Source of the DNA: Bacteroidota bacterium
Lineage (GTDB): Bacteria > Bacteroidota > Bacteroidia > UKL13-3
Direction: 5' to 3'
DNA length: 64,000 nucleotides
Assembly (NCBI GenBank): GCA_027482225.1
Contig: JAIXWD010000007.1
Coordinates: 248,001 to 312,000 of the forward strand
Position 1 is the stretch's first letter, and each line of letters opens with the position of its first letter. Shown one piece after another: positions 36,501 to 45,691 of this stretch. The notes beneath the pieces are model-generated. The model had not been told where the DNA came from. It worked only from the letters and a program-made list of their open reading frames with translations, and searched no databases. The translations under genes and the position numbers were made by a program.

Positions 36501-37415
36501 AAAAGTTCGCACAAAATTTATTTTATCGGTAGTATCCTTACAACCATTTTTATCATTTATAATTAATTGCGGATAAAATAGAGTGTCGCCATAGTAGGTG
36601 TAAGTGAATTTTTTATAGGCAGTATCATTGGTTCGGGTTTGAATTTGTCCATCCCCAAAAATCCAGGTGGATTGCAAACCAATTGTATCTACAAGACTCG
36701 AATTACTAAACACTACAACAGTTTGTCCGCATCGCATATCTTGTAAAAATGTCATATCTGCATTAATCTTGGGGTATACAACTACCGTATCTACCAATTG
36801 AGCAACACAACCATTGGTGTCTTCTACTTCAAGTACAACCAAGTAATTATTTCCATTTGTATCGGTATACCTGTGCACAAGTTGATTATTAAAAGGTGCA
36901 TTATTGGTTACAAAAGCTCCATCACCATAAATCATGGTTCGTCTTTTTATGGGTGCATTACTGGCTCCAGAAATTGACAAGTCGTTAAATACAAACCTAT
37001 TTTGGTTAAAGCATTGGGTATCGTTTGGGGTGATGGCATAGTTTGCTATTGGTTTGGTAAAAACCCTTATTTGTATAGGTGGGGCATCACAAAATGTACC
37101 TCCAAATTTATAAACCCTTAAATTAACGGTATAGTTTCCAGCCTGGGGATACTGGTATGTAGGTATTGATTGATTACTGGTGCTGTTATCGCCAAAGTTC
37201 CATAAACATGCCGAATCTGTTGCTGATAAAGGTGAACGACTAAAAGTAATGGTTGAGCCTACACAAATTTTTTGGGAATTAGGTATGATGTTACATGGTT
37301 GTGCTTTTAATGCCAAACCATTTGTAAAAAAAAACAATAACACTAAACCATAGTATTTCACAGAGCGAAATTTACACAATATAATTCTAAATAAATTATT
37401 AATAACTTTACCCAT
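33582..37415 (-). CDS. Large PKD-repeat protein with T9SS type B sorting domain
   Basis: This 1277-aa secreted protein has a signal peptide (about 20-38, ending LALKAQ), then about nine PKD/Ig-like domains recognisable by WNFGD, IYGDG, IFGDG, WDFDD, YEFGDG, WNFGDS, WEFD, WYFNN and WNFGQ cores. The C-terminal type B T9SS domain (about 1190-1277) begins KIPNVFTPDNADGRND and contains YELFIYNRWGTMVFE and CPEGTYFVVFKYK. Type B domains direct export through the T9SS and surface retention, as in gliding or adhesion proteins. Cysteines are frequent and probably form disulfides. Its start codon lies 35 bp from the divergent mtaB start. Confidence 0.92.
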   Translation of the reverse strand: MGKVINNLFRIILCKFRSVKYYGLVLLFFFTNGLALKAQPCNIIPNSQKICVGSTITFSRSPLSATDSACLWNFGDNSTSNQSIPTYQYPQAGNYTVNLRVYKFGGTFCDAPPIQIRVFTKPIANYAITPNDTQCFNQNRFVFNDLSISGASNAPIKRRTMIYGDGAFVTNNAPFNNQLVHRYTDTNGNNYLVVLEVEDTNGCVAQLVDTVVVYPKINADMTFLQDMRCGQTVVVFSNSSLVDTIGLQSTWIFGDGQIQTRTNDTAYKKFTYTYYGDTLFYPQLIINDKNGCKDTTDKINFVRTFIPDSIIHIKPINKQCYNSNEFAFENKTKVDDRLAFSWSIIKPDDNYQIDSSGKEINYIKLLSCGVYNVILRFNYYSCSFLADTTITVYGPRAIIEDTTNEAQRNIQCNSADTVRLAFKDGNCYYANSNLTYLWDFDDAFAPSCTTNTKLGINVNQNCRYSTDSVVVKHHYQFPNQSCYKVSLIVRDSVIGCVDTIYKYLRLALPKAGWDSTALPPRPRVDILFNKCSIEKYEIYFPRIEPLCGPQSVWLMKDTSCPFAFWNKIAEYPLGLSRQDIQLTDICSKDSIAVLGIIVKNGDCYDTGYYSYPVNKVYQSVLMKKDLDTDICAPHQVTFYTVDSIRKDLLSFTYEFGDGSPPNTYFFNGVGDTVVKSIDYVYAKNGSYNAKFKFLTKDSCIKEDLISFVIGNVASLSILTPEICVNSLANFNAKIRYVNSPTMDYWNDTLRRNANMERIYWNFGDSDIWYLGAEAINHKYTKVGVYFIKMAYKDSSLVACFDTIQGFKYRVRVNGIRALAKTNSDTFYCAPTVVTFIDESYGMQGDSIPKPSLIVGRFWEFDAGKGTSILKQPGVFYNQNGKYSAKLYSNSVDGCYDTTLVTLNIVGPTPSFVIVEDTFGCIPFTVKLRNQTGQALNNFIWYFNNQAGAIYSTKSDTDITFTYTQPGTFKIDLLGEDSITNATTNETKNCTARFPFLDNANAFHPRTITALPIDTLKLTVPDTVCIDVPFIAKAFGTQHNIQANWFWGINNVPVQWPVNTDYTYTYDSAGKYNLVVDPIITQKKQCVVGTEKDITVLSPLADFTFKLNNYPNIPFTNLSQGAVRYDWNFGQPSSGQNTSNSINPTHNYGETKESYTVCLMAFDAKDCMDSVCKIIPIRSSVKIPNVFTPDNADGRNDAFDIDIDGWEKYELFIYNRWGTMVFEGFKDGFLNDGINWDGKDKNDGSKCPEGTYFVVFKYKLITEPEEQTYHGTITLIRD

Positions 37416-37437
37416 TCTTATTTAAGCATAGTATCTA

Positions 37438-37445
37438 TATCTTTG
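37438..37445 (+). promoter_or_regulatory. TAnnTTTG (-7) box directly before mtaB
   Basis: TATCTTTG ends 5 nt before the mtaB ATG. No TTTG is seen at -33, but the 35-bp divergent spacer leaves little room. Confidence 0.55.
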
Positions 37446-37450
37446 CGGTA

Positions 37451-38758
37451 ATGAGCAAATCAGTAGCATTTTATACATTAGGCTGTAAATTAAACTTTTC
37501 CGAGACCTCAACCATTGGCAGACAACTAACAAAAGAAGGTTTTAATAAAGTTCCTTTTGAAAACGGTGCAGACGTTTATGTAATAAACACCTGCTCTGTA
37601 ACCGATAACGCAGATAAAAAATGTAAAAAAATAGTAAACGAAGCTTTACGTCATAATCCAAATGCATTTGTTGCCATAATTGGATGTTACGCTCAATTAA
37701 AACCAAAAGAAATTGCCCGAATACCAGGAGTTGATTTGGTTTTGGGTGCTGCTGAAAAATTTAACATCAACGAGTACTTAACCAATACAACCAAAAAAGA
37801 AGTTGCCGAAATTAAAGACGGTAAAATAAAAGAGGTATTAGATTACCATAGCTCCTACTCTATTGGCGATCGTACACGTACCTTTTTAAAAGTGCAAGAT
37901 GGTTGCGATTATTTTTGCTCATTTTGTACCATTCCATTGGCACGCGGTGCAAGCCGAAGTGATACCATCGCCAATGTGGTTAAACAGGCAGAAGAAATTG
38001 TGGCAAGTGGTATAAAAGAAATTGTACTTACTGGCGTAAATACAGGAGATTTCGGGGCCAATACAGGCGAAAATTTTTACCAGTTATTGCAAGCATTAGA
38101 AAAAGTAGTAGGATTAAAACGTCTTCGAGTTTCCTCTATCGAACCCAATTTACTAACGGATGAAATTATTGAATTGGCTGCTAAATCGAGTGTAATTGTT
38201 CCGCATTTTCACATACCCTTACAAAGTGGTAGCGATGAAATATTAAAGAGCATGCGTAGAAAATACCTTACTGATTTATATACCAGCAGGGTACAGAAAA
38301 TAAAGTCGTTAATGCCGCATTGTTGTATTGGGGTTGATGTAATTGTGGGCTACCCGGGTGAAACAGACGAACACTTTTTAGAAACCTACAACTACTTAAA
38401 CCAACTTGATATTTCTTACTTACACGTATTTACTTACAGTGAGCGTGTAAATACCACAGCCAATAAATTACCAGGCAAAGTATACCCACACATACGTGCA
38501 GATAGAAGTAAAATGCTACATATTTTAAGTGATAAAAAACGTAGGCATTTTTATGAGCAACATATTGGCAAAACCTACCAAGTACTTTGGGAAGCAGAAA
38601 ACGATGCCAATGTAATGTATGGTTTTACAAGCAATTACATTAAGGTAAAAACTACCTACGACCCCATGTTGGTGAACGAAATTATGAACATGGAAATTAC
38701 AGGCATTGATGCTGATATGGTAGCTACTTGTAAGGTAGAATTTGGGGTGATGGTATAA
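37451..38758 (+). CDS. mtaB: tRNA (t6A37) methylthiotransferase
   Basis: This 435-aa radical-SAM enzyme has the N-terminal MTTase domain (AFYTLGCKLNFSET, with C12, and NTCSVTDNAD). The radical SAM domain holds the cluster-binding C152-x3-C156-x2-C159 (DGCDYFCSFC), and a C-terminal TRAM-like region follows. The opening GCKLN (rather than GCQMN) and overall layout match MtaB, which adds methylthio to t6A37 of tRNAs reading ANN codons, rather than MiaB or RimO. The start is supported by a TATCTTTG box 5 nt upstream. It is divergent from the PKD gene. Confidence 0.92.
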   Translation: MSKSVAFYTLGCKLNFSETSTIGRQLTKEGFNKVPFENGADVYVINTCSVTDNADKKCKKIVNEALRHNPNAFVAIIGCYAQLKPKEIARIPGVDLVLGAAEKFNINEYLTNTTKKEVAEIKDGKIKEVLDYHSSYSIGDRTRTFLKVQDGCDYFCSFCTIPLARGASRSDTIANVVKQAEEIVASGIKEIVLTGVNTGDFGANTGENFYQLLQALEKVVGLKRLRVSSIEPNLLTDEIIELAAKSSVIVPHFHIPLQSGSDEILKSMRRKYLTDLYTSRVQKIKSLMPHCCIGVDVIVGYPGETDEHFLETYNYLNQLDISYLHVFTYSERVNTTANKLPGKVYPHIRADRSKMLHILSDKKRRHFYEQHIGKTYQVLWEAENDANVMYGFTSNYIKVKTTYDPMLVNEIMNMEITGIDADMVATCKVEFGVMV

Positions 38759-38797
38759 AATGTAATTATAAAAAAACTGCTATAATTATCCTTTTAC

Positions 38798-39853
38798 TTA
38801 AAACGGTAACCTAACTGTTAAACTGTAAATACTATCCTCTAATTTTGGTATACTAATTAAATCAAACGACCAGCTAAACGGACCCATAACCTCTGTTGTA
38901 AATCCAAATTTAAAAGCTTCAGGGGCATTAAAAATCTCGTCCTTACTCGGAATTAACAAACCAGCTTGAACTCCTAACCAATATGAATTATTGCGCTTAT
39001 ATGGCAATGTATTAAACAAAAATCTACACTCCAAATTCGCCATTCCATTAATACTTGTAATTTCTCCATTGGTGCGTTCTATAATTGGGAAACCCTCGAA
39101 TAGAAAACCAACACGGTACTTGCCAATCCCATATTTATTGTTAAATCTTAAATCAATTTGTGAACCAAGTACAGGGCTTAGTGTGTTTCCAAATAGTGTA
39201 ACACCTACTGTTGGCACAAACTGAAATAGATAGGATTTAGCCCCAGCCCTTTTTATCTCTCTCACATAATTACTATCAGTTGCTACCTCTACCTTGTAGT
39301 AATTTTGAATCAACTTCTTATTTTTTGTTGCTTCAACTATGGCTTCATTCAAGCTCACCTCCCCTAATTGTGGCAATAAACTATCTGGGTGGTTCATAAA
39401 CACCATCATGCGCAAACCGGTATTCAAGTTATAAATGGTATAGTTAAATTTGGGCAAATCCAATTTTAGCCTTAAAATTTCAAAAGCTACATCTACCCTT
39501 TTCTCGCTGTATTCAGCCGCCTCCGCTTTTATGCGTCTTTTATTTTCATCTTGCACAAAGTAGTGCACTTCTAGCGCAGATGAACTAATTGTACGTTCAC
39601 TAAACGCCTTACCTATGTCATTTAAAAAAGCTGTTTTTAAACGATCAGCGGTTGGGCCAAAATCTTTTAGCTTATTAAGTGTATTACCAACAATTAATAC
39701 TTTATTATTTTGCTTTAAATGTATTACAATGGTATCACCTACCTCAGAATATTCCCCAATTGGACCAGTAACAGTAACCTGAGCAGTTGCAAGCATAGGA
39801 AGGTAAAAAACAGGCATAAGTATTACAAATGCATAAAACAATTGTTTTTTCAT
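38798..39853 (-). CDS. Putative outer-membrane beta-barrel protein
   Basis: This 351-aa protein has a signal peptide (about 1-24, ending ATAQ), a soluble N-terminal region (about 30-200) and a C-terminal region of alternating strands. It ends in SLTVRLPF, with the terminal Phe typical of proteins inserted by the Bam complex. I do not recognise the family. It is the third gene after an ECF sigma factor and a putative anti-sigma factor on the same strand (36 nt downstream), so it is likely part of that regulon or its surface output. Confidence 0.6.
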   Translation of the reverse strand: MKKQLFYAFVILMPVFYLPMLATAQVTVTGPIGEYSEVGDTIVIHLKQNNKVLIVGNTLNKLKDFGPTADRLKTAFLNDIGKAFSERTISSSALEVHYFVQDENKRRIKAEAAEYSEKRVDVAFEILRLKLDLPKFNYTIYNLNTGLRMMVFMNHPDSLLPQLGEVSLNEAIVEATKNKKLIQNYYKVEVATDSNYVREIKRAGAKSYLFQFVPTVGVTLFGNTLSPVLGSQIDLRFNNKYGIGKYRVGFLFEGFPIIERTNGEITSINGMANLECRFLFNTLPYKRNNSYWLGVQAGLLIPSKDEIFNAPEAFKFGFTTEVMGPFSWSFDLISIPKLEDSIYSLTVRLPF

Positions 39854-39889
39854 TTTTGATTCTGATTAAATTTTAAAATAATGTGTTTG

Positions 39890-40552
39890 TTAAAACCCTG
39901 TTTTAATCCTAATAACAGGAGTAAACTCAGTTTGATTATTTACTTGAAAATTGTTTCCCACACCCAACTTAAATTTAAACTTCTGTGCTTTTACCAAAAC
40001 ATCGGTTGGTACACTTGGAGCCAATACAGGTGTGGTAAAATCAACTTCAGTAAATCTTTCGGTGCTTGCCACTTGCTCGTTAATTATTGTATGAACTATG
40101 GGTTTAGTATTGGCTTCTACTTTTTGTATGGATGAATCAACACTTGTATTTAGATTATTTATCGCTAAATATGATGGATCATTTACCATTACTTTTTTAG
40201 TGTTTTTTATGGATGGTGTACTCACCTTTTTTTCTTCAAGCTGATGAACTTCTTCAATCTTTTTCGCGGTATTTACAACACTATTGTTATTAGTTAGTAG
40301 GGATGATGTTATTGGCTTGGTAGGCTTTTTAATAATTAACAAACCACTACCGCCAATTAACAAAAGCATTGCCGCAATTGTACTTGTACGTTGTATATAA
40401 TACAAAACAGGCTTTTTATTTTGCTCGGGTTTTAAACCAGCTTGCAACAACTCCCATTTACTATTTAGGTTTGGTGAGTAGCCCTCGGGTAAATCATTTA
40501 CCGAGTTTATTTTTTCTTGTATAATTTTGTCGCTACGTGTTTCCATAACCAT
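39890..40552 (-). CDS. Putative membrane-bound anti-sigma factor
   Basis: This 220-aa protein has a cytoplasmic N-terminus of about 55 residues (SDKIIQEKINSVNDLPEGYSPN...), one membrane helix (about 57-76, TSTIAAMLLLIGGSGLLII) and a periplasmic part rich in Ser/Thr/Lys/Asn ending in TEFTPVIRIKTGF. No zinc-binding HxxxCxxC motif is visible, so it is not a ZAS-type anti-sigma. The topology and a 20-nt overlap with the ECF sigma gene strongly suggest an anti-sigma role, but the sequence itself does not prove it. Confidence 0.6.
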   Translation of the reverse strand: MVMETRSDKIIQEKINSVNDLPEGYSPNLNSKWELLQAGLKPEQNKKPVLYYIQRTSTIAAMLLLIGGSGLLIIKKPTKPITSSLLTNNNSVVNTAKKIEEVHQLEEKKVSTPSIKNTKKVMVNDPSYLAINNLNTSVDSSIQKVEANTKPIVHTIINEQVASTERFTEVDFTTPVLAPSVPTDVLVKAQKFKFKLGVGNNFQVNNQTEFTPVIRIKTGF

Positions 40553-41081
40553 ATTGTTTTTGGGTAATCACTTGTTTTAATTTAGCCTTGGCTTTTGCCA
40601 ATTGTGTTTTACTTGTGCTTTCGCTTATACCAAGTGTTTCTGCAATTTCCTGATGGCTGTAACCTTCTACCACAAACATGTTTAACACCGTGCGGTAGCC
40701 TGTTGGCAACAATGTAATGGCATCGTACAAATAATTGGCTTCTATTTGTTGTAAGGCATCATCATCAAAACTTACTTCAGGTGTTTGATCTAATGCTACC
40801 ATGTTAAAGTTATTTAGTTTACGCAAAGCCATCAAGGCTTCATTTACCATAATACGTTTCAACCAAAATTTAAAGCTATCTTCTCCATGGTATTCAAACC
40901 GCTCCATTTGCTGAAAAGCTTTTAAGAAACCTTTCATCACACAATCTTCGGCTTCATCGGTTTTTACAATATACCGCAGGCAAACCCTAAACATCGTACT
41001 AAACAATCCTTCAAACACCATTTTTTGTATGCCTGAATTTCCTTGTTTAAGTTGTTTGATGTGTTTTTCGTTTACCTGCAT
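40533..41081 (-). CDS. ECF-family RNA polymerase sigma factor
   Basis: This 182-aa protein has sigma region 2 (about 20-90; EAEDCVMKGFLKAFQQMERF for -10 recognition and melting) and region 4 (about 125-180; GYRTVLNMFVVEGYSHQEIA, a helix-turn-helix for -35 recognition, then LGISESTSKTQLAKAK). It fits ECF sigma factors of Bacteroidota. It overlaps the putative anti-sigma gene by 20 nt, giving translational coupling. Targets are unknown; autoregulation of this locus is typical. Confidence 0.9.
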   Translation of the reverse strand: MQVNEKHIKQLKQGNSGIQKMVFEGLFSTMFRVCLRYIVKTDEAEDCVMKGFLKAFQQMERFEYHGEDSFKFWLKRIMVNEALMALRKLNNFNMVALDQTPEVSFDDDALQQIEANYLYDAITLLPTGYRTVLNMFVVEGYSHQEIAETLGISESTSKTQLAKAKAKLKQVITQKQYGYGNT

Positions 41082-41286
41082 TAGATAGTATACTGCCTTA
41101 ATGTGGATATGACACTAAAAGTTGCCTAAGCATTAAATTATTTTATAAATAATTAATAATCAGCACAAATAAAAAGTATTTTAAAATTAAGCGAAAAGCC
41201 TAAGAGTAAATAATCGGATAATATATAATTAGAATTACTGCTTAAAAATATCGCAGATATTATGTTTTTTAAATCATCAACAATAA

Positions 41287-41317
41287 AAAAGGGATGACTT
41301 TTTAAACCATCCCTTTT
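41287..41317 (-). terminator. Intrinsic terminator of the arginine decarboxylase gene
   Basis: AAAAGGGATG (41287-41296) pairs with CATCCCTTTT (41308-41317) around an 11-nt loop. It lies directly after the stop codon on the minus strand. Confidence 0.75.
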
Positions 41318-41320
41318 AAA

Positions 41321-42724
41321 TTAAAATCCTAATACCTTCATCATTTGTTCAGCATTTTGCTCTTGGGCAAATACCTTAACGTCCATTGTTCCGTCTTCTT
41401 TCTTATCTATAATTAAATGTTTTGGCGCTGGTATCAAACAATGTTGTATGCCTCCGTATCCACCTAAACTTTCTTGGTAAGCTCCCGTATGAAAGAAGCC
41501 CATGTACAAGGGTTCATCTTTTTGTAATCTTGGCATAAATACTTGGTTGGTGTGGGTATCACTGTTGTAAAAATCTTGGCTATCGCAAGTTAATCCACCA
41601 AGGTTTATACGTTTAAATTCTTCATCCCATTGGTTAATGGCCAACAAAATAAACTTTTGTCCAATACCCCAAGTATCGGGTAAAGTCGTAATAAACGAGC
41701 TGTCTATCATGTACCACGACTCTTTATCGTTTTGTTGTTTCTCGCCAATAATGCTGTAAATGGCACCACCACTTTCGCCAACAGTAAATGAACCAAACTC
41801 AGTAATAATGTTTGGTGCAGTTATGCCACGGCTATCGCAAATGGTTTTGATATAATACACAATTTGATCAATCATGTATGGGTAATCATGCTCTACACCT
41901 AATGAGGTGTAAATAGGCATACCACCGCCAATATCAAGTGTATCTAAATCAACGCAAATTTCTTTTAAATCGCAGTACACATTAACCAAACGTGTAAGTT
42001 CACTCCAGTAGTAAGTGGTATCTTTAATACCGCTATTTACAAAGAAGTGAAGCATTTTTAATTTAAACTTCGGATTGTCTTTTATTTTATTTAAATATAA
42101 ATCGTTTACTAATTTATGGCTTGTACCCAAGCGAGAAGTGTACACCAAATAACCTGGTTCTTCTTCTGTGGCAATTCTAATACCTAAGTTCATAGGTACT
42201 TCAGCATAGGTATCAATTAATTCGAACTCTGCAGGATTATCTAACACACATACCAAATTTTGGAAACCATTTTTGGCAAATGCAGCCATCTTTTTGGCGT
42301 AATCATCGGTTTTATAGCCATTGCAAACAATAAACTTATCCTTTGCAAATTTTCCATCTGCATGTAATTTAGCCAAAAGGTCTAAATCAAATGCCGATGA
42401 TGTTTCAATATCAGCACCATTTTTAAGCACCTCATCAATAATAAAACTAAAGTGTGAACTTTTGGTACAGTAACAATAATTGTATGTACCTGGATAATTG
42501 TATTTGGTAATGGCTTGGTTAAAAAGTAATCGGGCTTTATTTATTTGCGACCCAATTTTGGGTAAATAGGTAAATTTAAAGGGCGTACCATATTGATTGA
42601 TGAGCTCCATTAAATCAACGCCATGAAAAAAAAGTTGATTGTTCTTAACCTCAAAACCATGTCGTGGGAAATAGAATGTTTGGTTAATTAAGTCGATGTA
42701 CTTGTTTTTAATACCTGTTGACAA
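41321..42724 (-). CDS. speA: Arginine decarboxylase (PLP, Orn/DAP/Arg decarboxylase group 2 fold)
   Basis: This 467-aa enzyme has the PLP-lysine region YNYCYCTKSSHFSFI (about 81-95), DIGGGMPIYTSLGVEHDYP for the PLP phosphate, and the C-terminal MGFFHTGAYQESLGGYGGIQH. The family converts arginine to agmatine for polyamine synthesis. The form is shorter than E. coli SpeA (658 aa) but typical for Bacteroidota. No ATG precedes the conserved N-terminus (IDLINQTFYFPRHGF), so the TTG at 42724 is used. It lies downstream of the lipid A operon with a 112-nt gap and a clear terminator. Confidence 0.85.
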   Translation of the reverse strand: MSTGIKNKYIDLINQTFYFPRHGFEVKNNQLFFHGVDLMELINQYGTPFKFTYLPKIGSQINKARLLFNQAITKYNYPGTYNYCYCTKSSHFSFIIDEVLKNGADIETSSAFDLDLLAKLHADGKFAKDKFIVCNGYKTDDYAKKMAAFAKNGFQNLVCVLDNPAEFELIDTYAEVPMNLGIRIATEEEPGYLVYTSRLGTSHKLVNDLYLNKIKDNPKFKLKMLHFFVNSGIKDTTYYWSELTRLVNVYCDLKEICVDLDTLDIGGGMPIYTSLGVEHDYPYMIDQIVYYIKTICDSRGITAPNIITEFGSFTVGESGGAIYSIIGEKQQNDKESWYMIDSSFITTLPDTWGIGQKFILLAINQWDEEFKRINLGGLTCDSQDFYNSDTHTNQVFMPRLQKDEPLYMGFFHTGAYQESLGGYGGIQHCLIPAPKHLIIDKKEDGTMDVKVFAQEQNAEQMMKVLGF

Positions 42725-42836
42725 CCCCGTAATTATTAAATTGTTAGAAAATGAATTTGTGCTTGCAATGTTATAAAAACGTTGGGGATTATTTTATGAT
42801 TTTTTTTAAGGTATTACTAAACAAGTAAAATACCAA

Positions 42837-43457
42837 TTAAGCACCCACATGTATCACTTCATCTGCAAAATCGTATTCAAAGGTTTGGTTTGATGCAATA
42901 ACAACTAATTTATTTTGGCGGTGCTTTTTAATCATTTGTCTGTACCACTCAATGCCTTTGGCATCAAGGTTTGTGCAAGGTTCATCAAAAAATAAAATAG
43001 GCGAATTGGCATAAAAAGCTTGGGCTAATTTTACACGTTGTTTCATACCGCTACTAAAGTGTTTTACCTTTTTATCTCGGCTTTCGGTTAACCAAATTTC
43101 CTCCATAATACCATCAATGGTATAGCCACTTTCAAGTGTTTTAAAATTAAAGTGGAAGTTTAGTTGCTCTATAAGAGTAAGCTCCTCGGGTAATTCTAGA
43201 TATGGTGCAACATAAGAAGTTTGCTGATGTATTTCCTGAACAGGAATGGTTACTTCGTTTTGTGTATTGGTTAATACAATATTGCCTTTTGAGGCAGTTT
43301 GGTATCCATAAATAATTTGCAACAAGGTTGATTTACCGCTACCATTGTTGCCAGTTAGCGCATAAGTATTGCCTTGTTTTAATAAAGCGGATACGTTTTG
43401 AAAAAGCCACTGCCTTCCAAAACGTTTTCCTACTTGTTGCAATACTAATTGCAGCAT
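42837..43457 (-). CDS. ABC transporter ATP-binding protein
   Basis: This 206-aa ATPase has Walker A GNNGSGKSTLL at about 38-48, signature FSSGMKQRVKLAQA, Walker B ILFFDEPCTNLD, and an H-loop residue that appears substituted (IASNQTFEY where IVTHD is common). It is a stand-alone ATPase; no permease gene is adjacent. The gene starts 1 nt after the lpxA stop, so it belongs to the lipid A operon. The role is unknown: it could power a permease encoded elsewhere. Confidence 0.85.
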   Translation of the reverse strand: MLQLVLQQVGKRFGRQWLFQNVSALLKQGNTYALTGNNGSGKSTLLQIIYGYQTASKGNIVLTNTQNEVTIPVQEIHQQTSYVAPYLELPEELTLIEQLNFHFNFKTLESGYTIDGIMEEIWLTESRDKKVKHFSSGMKQRVKLAQAFYANSPILFFDEPCTNLDAKGIEWYRQMIKKHRQNKLVVIASNQTFEYDFADEVIHVGA

Positions 43458-43458
43458 G

Positions 43459-44247
43459 TTAAGACTTACGCAAATGAAAACCTTTCATCACACCACGTTC
43501 CGAATCGCTAATAAAACTTAAGATTTCATCTCTTTCACTGGTTGCAGACATTTGTGTTTCAACCACTTTTACTGCTTTACTGATGTTGGTATTGTGAACA
43601 AAAAGTACACGGTAAATATCTTGTATTTCGTTTATTTTCTCATTGGTAAAGCCACTTCTACGCAAGCCTACAGAGTTAATACCCTCATAAGATAAAGGAT
43701 AGCGACCAGCTTTAACAAAAGGTGGTACATCTTTAGTAATCATGCTACCACCTTCAATCATTACATGACGGCCAATATTAACAAACTGGTGTATGGCACA
43801 TAATCCACCAATGCGTGCATTATCATCAATAGTAACGTGGCCTGCCACTTGCACTCCATTGGCAATAATTACATTATCGCCCACCATACAATCGTGTGCT
43901 AAATGAACATACGCCATTAACAGGCAATTTTTACCTACCTGTGTTTTCATTTTATCAACCGTACCACGGTTAATGGTAACCGCTTCGCGAATGGTGGTAT
44001 TATCTCCAATAATTACTTCGGTTTCCTCGCCATTAAATTTTAAATCTTGAGGTACTGCACCCAATACTGCACCTGGAAACACTTTGCAGTTTTTTCCAAT
44101 TTTGGTATTGGGAAATATGGTAACATTGGGGCCAATCCAAGATCCTTCTCCAATGGTTACGTTTTTGTGTATTACCGTAAATGGTTCAACCACCACATTA
44201 GCCGCTATTTTGGCCTGAGGATCAATGTATGCTAAAGTTTGAATCAT
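43459..44247 (-). CDS. lpxA: UDP-N-acetylglucosamine acyltransferase
   Basis: This 262-aa left-handed beta-helix enzyme has hexapeptide repeats over about 10-190 (IGEGSWIGPNVTIFPNTKIGKNC...) and the catalytic histidine region YVHLAHDCMVGDN at about 113-125. The C-terminal helical domain covers about 195-262. It catalyses the first step of lipid A synthesis, acylation of UDP-GlcNAc with a hydroxyacyl-ACP. It is the fourth gene of the operon, 39 nt downstream of lpxC-fabZ. Confidence 0.95.
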   Translation of the reverse strand: MIQTLAYIDPQAKIAANVVVEPFTVIHKNVTIGEGSWIGPNVTIFPNTKIGKNCKVFPGAVLGAVPQDLKFNGEETEVIIGDNTTIREAVTINRGTVDKMKTQVGKNCLLMAYVHLAHDCMVGDNVIIANGVQVAGHVTIDDNARIGGLCAIHQFVNIGRHVMIEGGSMITKDVPPFVKAGRYPLSYEGINSVGLRRSGFTNEKINEIQDIYRVLFVHNTNISKAVKVVETQMSATSERDEILSFISDSERGVMKGFHLRKS

Positions 44248-44286
44248 TAGTTATTATCGTTTTTGCTTAATGCTTATCCGTATTAA

Positions 44287-45678
44287 TTAAATTATTTTTT
44301 TTGCCACCTGAGCCATAAGTTCAGCTTCGCAAACTAACTTTTCGCCCACATAGGCATGTGCTTTCATCACACAAACTCCCCTGCGAATTGGCGCAATCAT
44401 ATCAAGTTTTAAAACCAAGGTATCACCAGGTAACACTTTTTCCTTAAACTTAGCATTATCTATTTTCATAAAATAGGTATTGTAGTTTTCGGGGTCTTCA
44501 ACCTGTGATAAAATCATTACCCCACCCGCTTGTGCCATGGCTTCAATAATTAAAACACCGGGCATTACTGGGTTATTAGGGAAATGTCCAGGAAAAAAGG
44601 GCTCATTGATGGTTACATTTTTAACGGCTACAATGTAACTTTTCCCCATATCAATAATCTTATCAACCAACAAAAACGGGTATTTATGTGGTAAAAAACG
44701 AGCAATATCGTTGATGTTATAAATGGGTTCTTTGTTTGGGTTGTACTTAGGTATATTATTGGTTGAACGCGTTTTTTTGATTAATGCTTTGATGCGTTTA
44801 CCAAACTCAACATTGGCAGCGTGGCCTGGGCGAGCCGCCATTATTTGTGCTTTAATAGGAGTACCTATCAAGGCTAAATCACCAATTAAATCTAATAATT
44901 TGTGCCTAGCTGGTTCGTTATGGAAACGCAGCTCCACATTGTTTAAAATACCCTCTTTACGCACCTCCACTTTGGGTTTATTAAACAACTTAGCCAAATG
45001 GTCCATCTCCTCATCTTCAATTACACGGTCTACAATTACAATGGCATTGTTTAAATCGCCACCTTGTATTAAACCATGTTTTAACAACATTTCAAGCTCG
45101 TGTAAAAAGCAAAATGTGCGGCAACTTGCTATATCTGATTCAAATTCTTTAAGGCTGGTAACTGATGCATGTTGGCTACCTAAAACCGGAGAGTTGTAAT
45201 CTACCATTACTGTTAAACGATAATCGTCTAAAGGCATGGCAATCATTTCAATATTTTTATCCACTTCATTATAGTATACATTATGTGGCACAGAAAAGTA
45301 TTCGCGTTCTGCATCTAAATCTTGAATACCTGCATCTTTAAGGGCTTTTATAAAATAACGAGAACTACCATCCATAATTGGTGTTTCGGTAGCATCAATT
45401 TGTAATAAACAATTGTCTATTTCTAATCCTGCTAACGAAGCCATTACATGCTCCACTGTAGCCACACGGGCTCCATTTTGTTCAATGGTAGTGCCTCTAG
45501 AGGTATCAACTACATTATCAACATCGGCATCAACAATTGGCTGTCCTGGTAAATCAACCCGTTGAAATTTTATGCCATGATTTTCGATTGCTGGAAGAAA
45601 AGTAAGCGTTACATTTTGTCCGGTATGCAAACCTACACCACTAATACTTACGGCCTTTTTTATTGTAGTTTGTTTCAC
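44287..45678 (-). CDS. lpxC-fabZ: Bifunctional UDP-3-O-acyl-GlcNAc deacetylase / hydroxyacyl-ACP dehydratase
   Basis: This 463-aa fusion protein has LpxC in residues about 1-305, with the zinc histidines in [13 protein letters not shown] and [12 protein letters not shown], and FabZ in about 320-463, with [13 protein letters not shown] and the catalytic region [20 protein letters not shown]. LpxC commits UDP-3-O-acyl-GlcNAc to lipid A; FabZ dehydrates hydroxyacyl-ACP for fatty acid synthesis. The two compete for hydroxyacyl-ACP, and the fusion is a Bacteroidota hallmark. The start is the GTG at 45678. It lies 13 nt after lpxD. Confidence 0.96.
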   Translation of the reverse strand: MKQTTIKKAVSISGVGLHTGQNVTLTFLPAIENHGIKFQRVDLPGQPIVDADVDNVVDTSRGTTIEQNGARVATVEHVMASLAGLEIDNCLLQIDATETPIMDGSSRYFIKALKDAGIQDLDAEREYFSVPHNVYYNEVDKNIEMIAMPLDDYRLTVMVDYNSPVLGSQHASVTSLKEFESDIASCRTFCFLHELEMLLKHGLIQGGDLNNAIVIVDRVIEDEEMDHLAKLFNKPKVEVRKEGILNNVELRFHNEPARHKLLDLIGDLALIGTPIKAQIMAARPGHAANVEFGKRIKALIKKTRSTNNIPKYNPNKEPIYNINDIARFLPHKYPFLLVDKIIDMGKSYIVAVKNVTINEPFFPGHFPNNPVMPGVLIIEAMAQAGGVMILSQVEDPENYNTYFMKIDNAKFKEKVLPGDTLVLKLDMIAPIRRGVCVMKAHAYVGEKLVCEAELMAQVAKKII

Positions 45679-45691
45679 TATTTAATATCTT

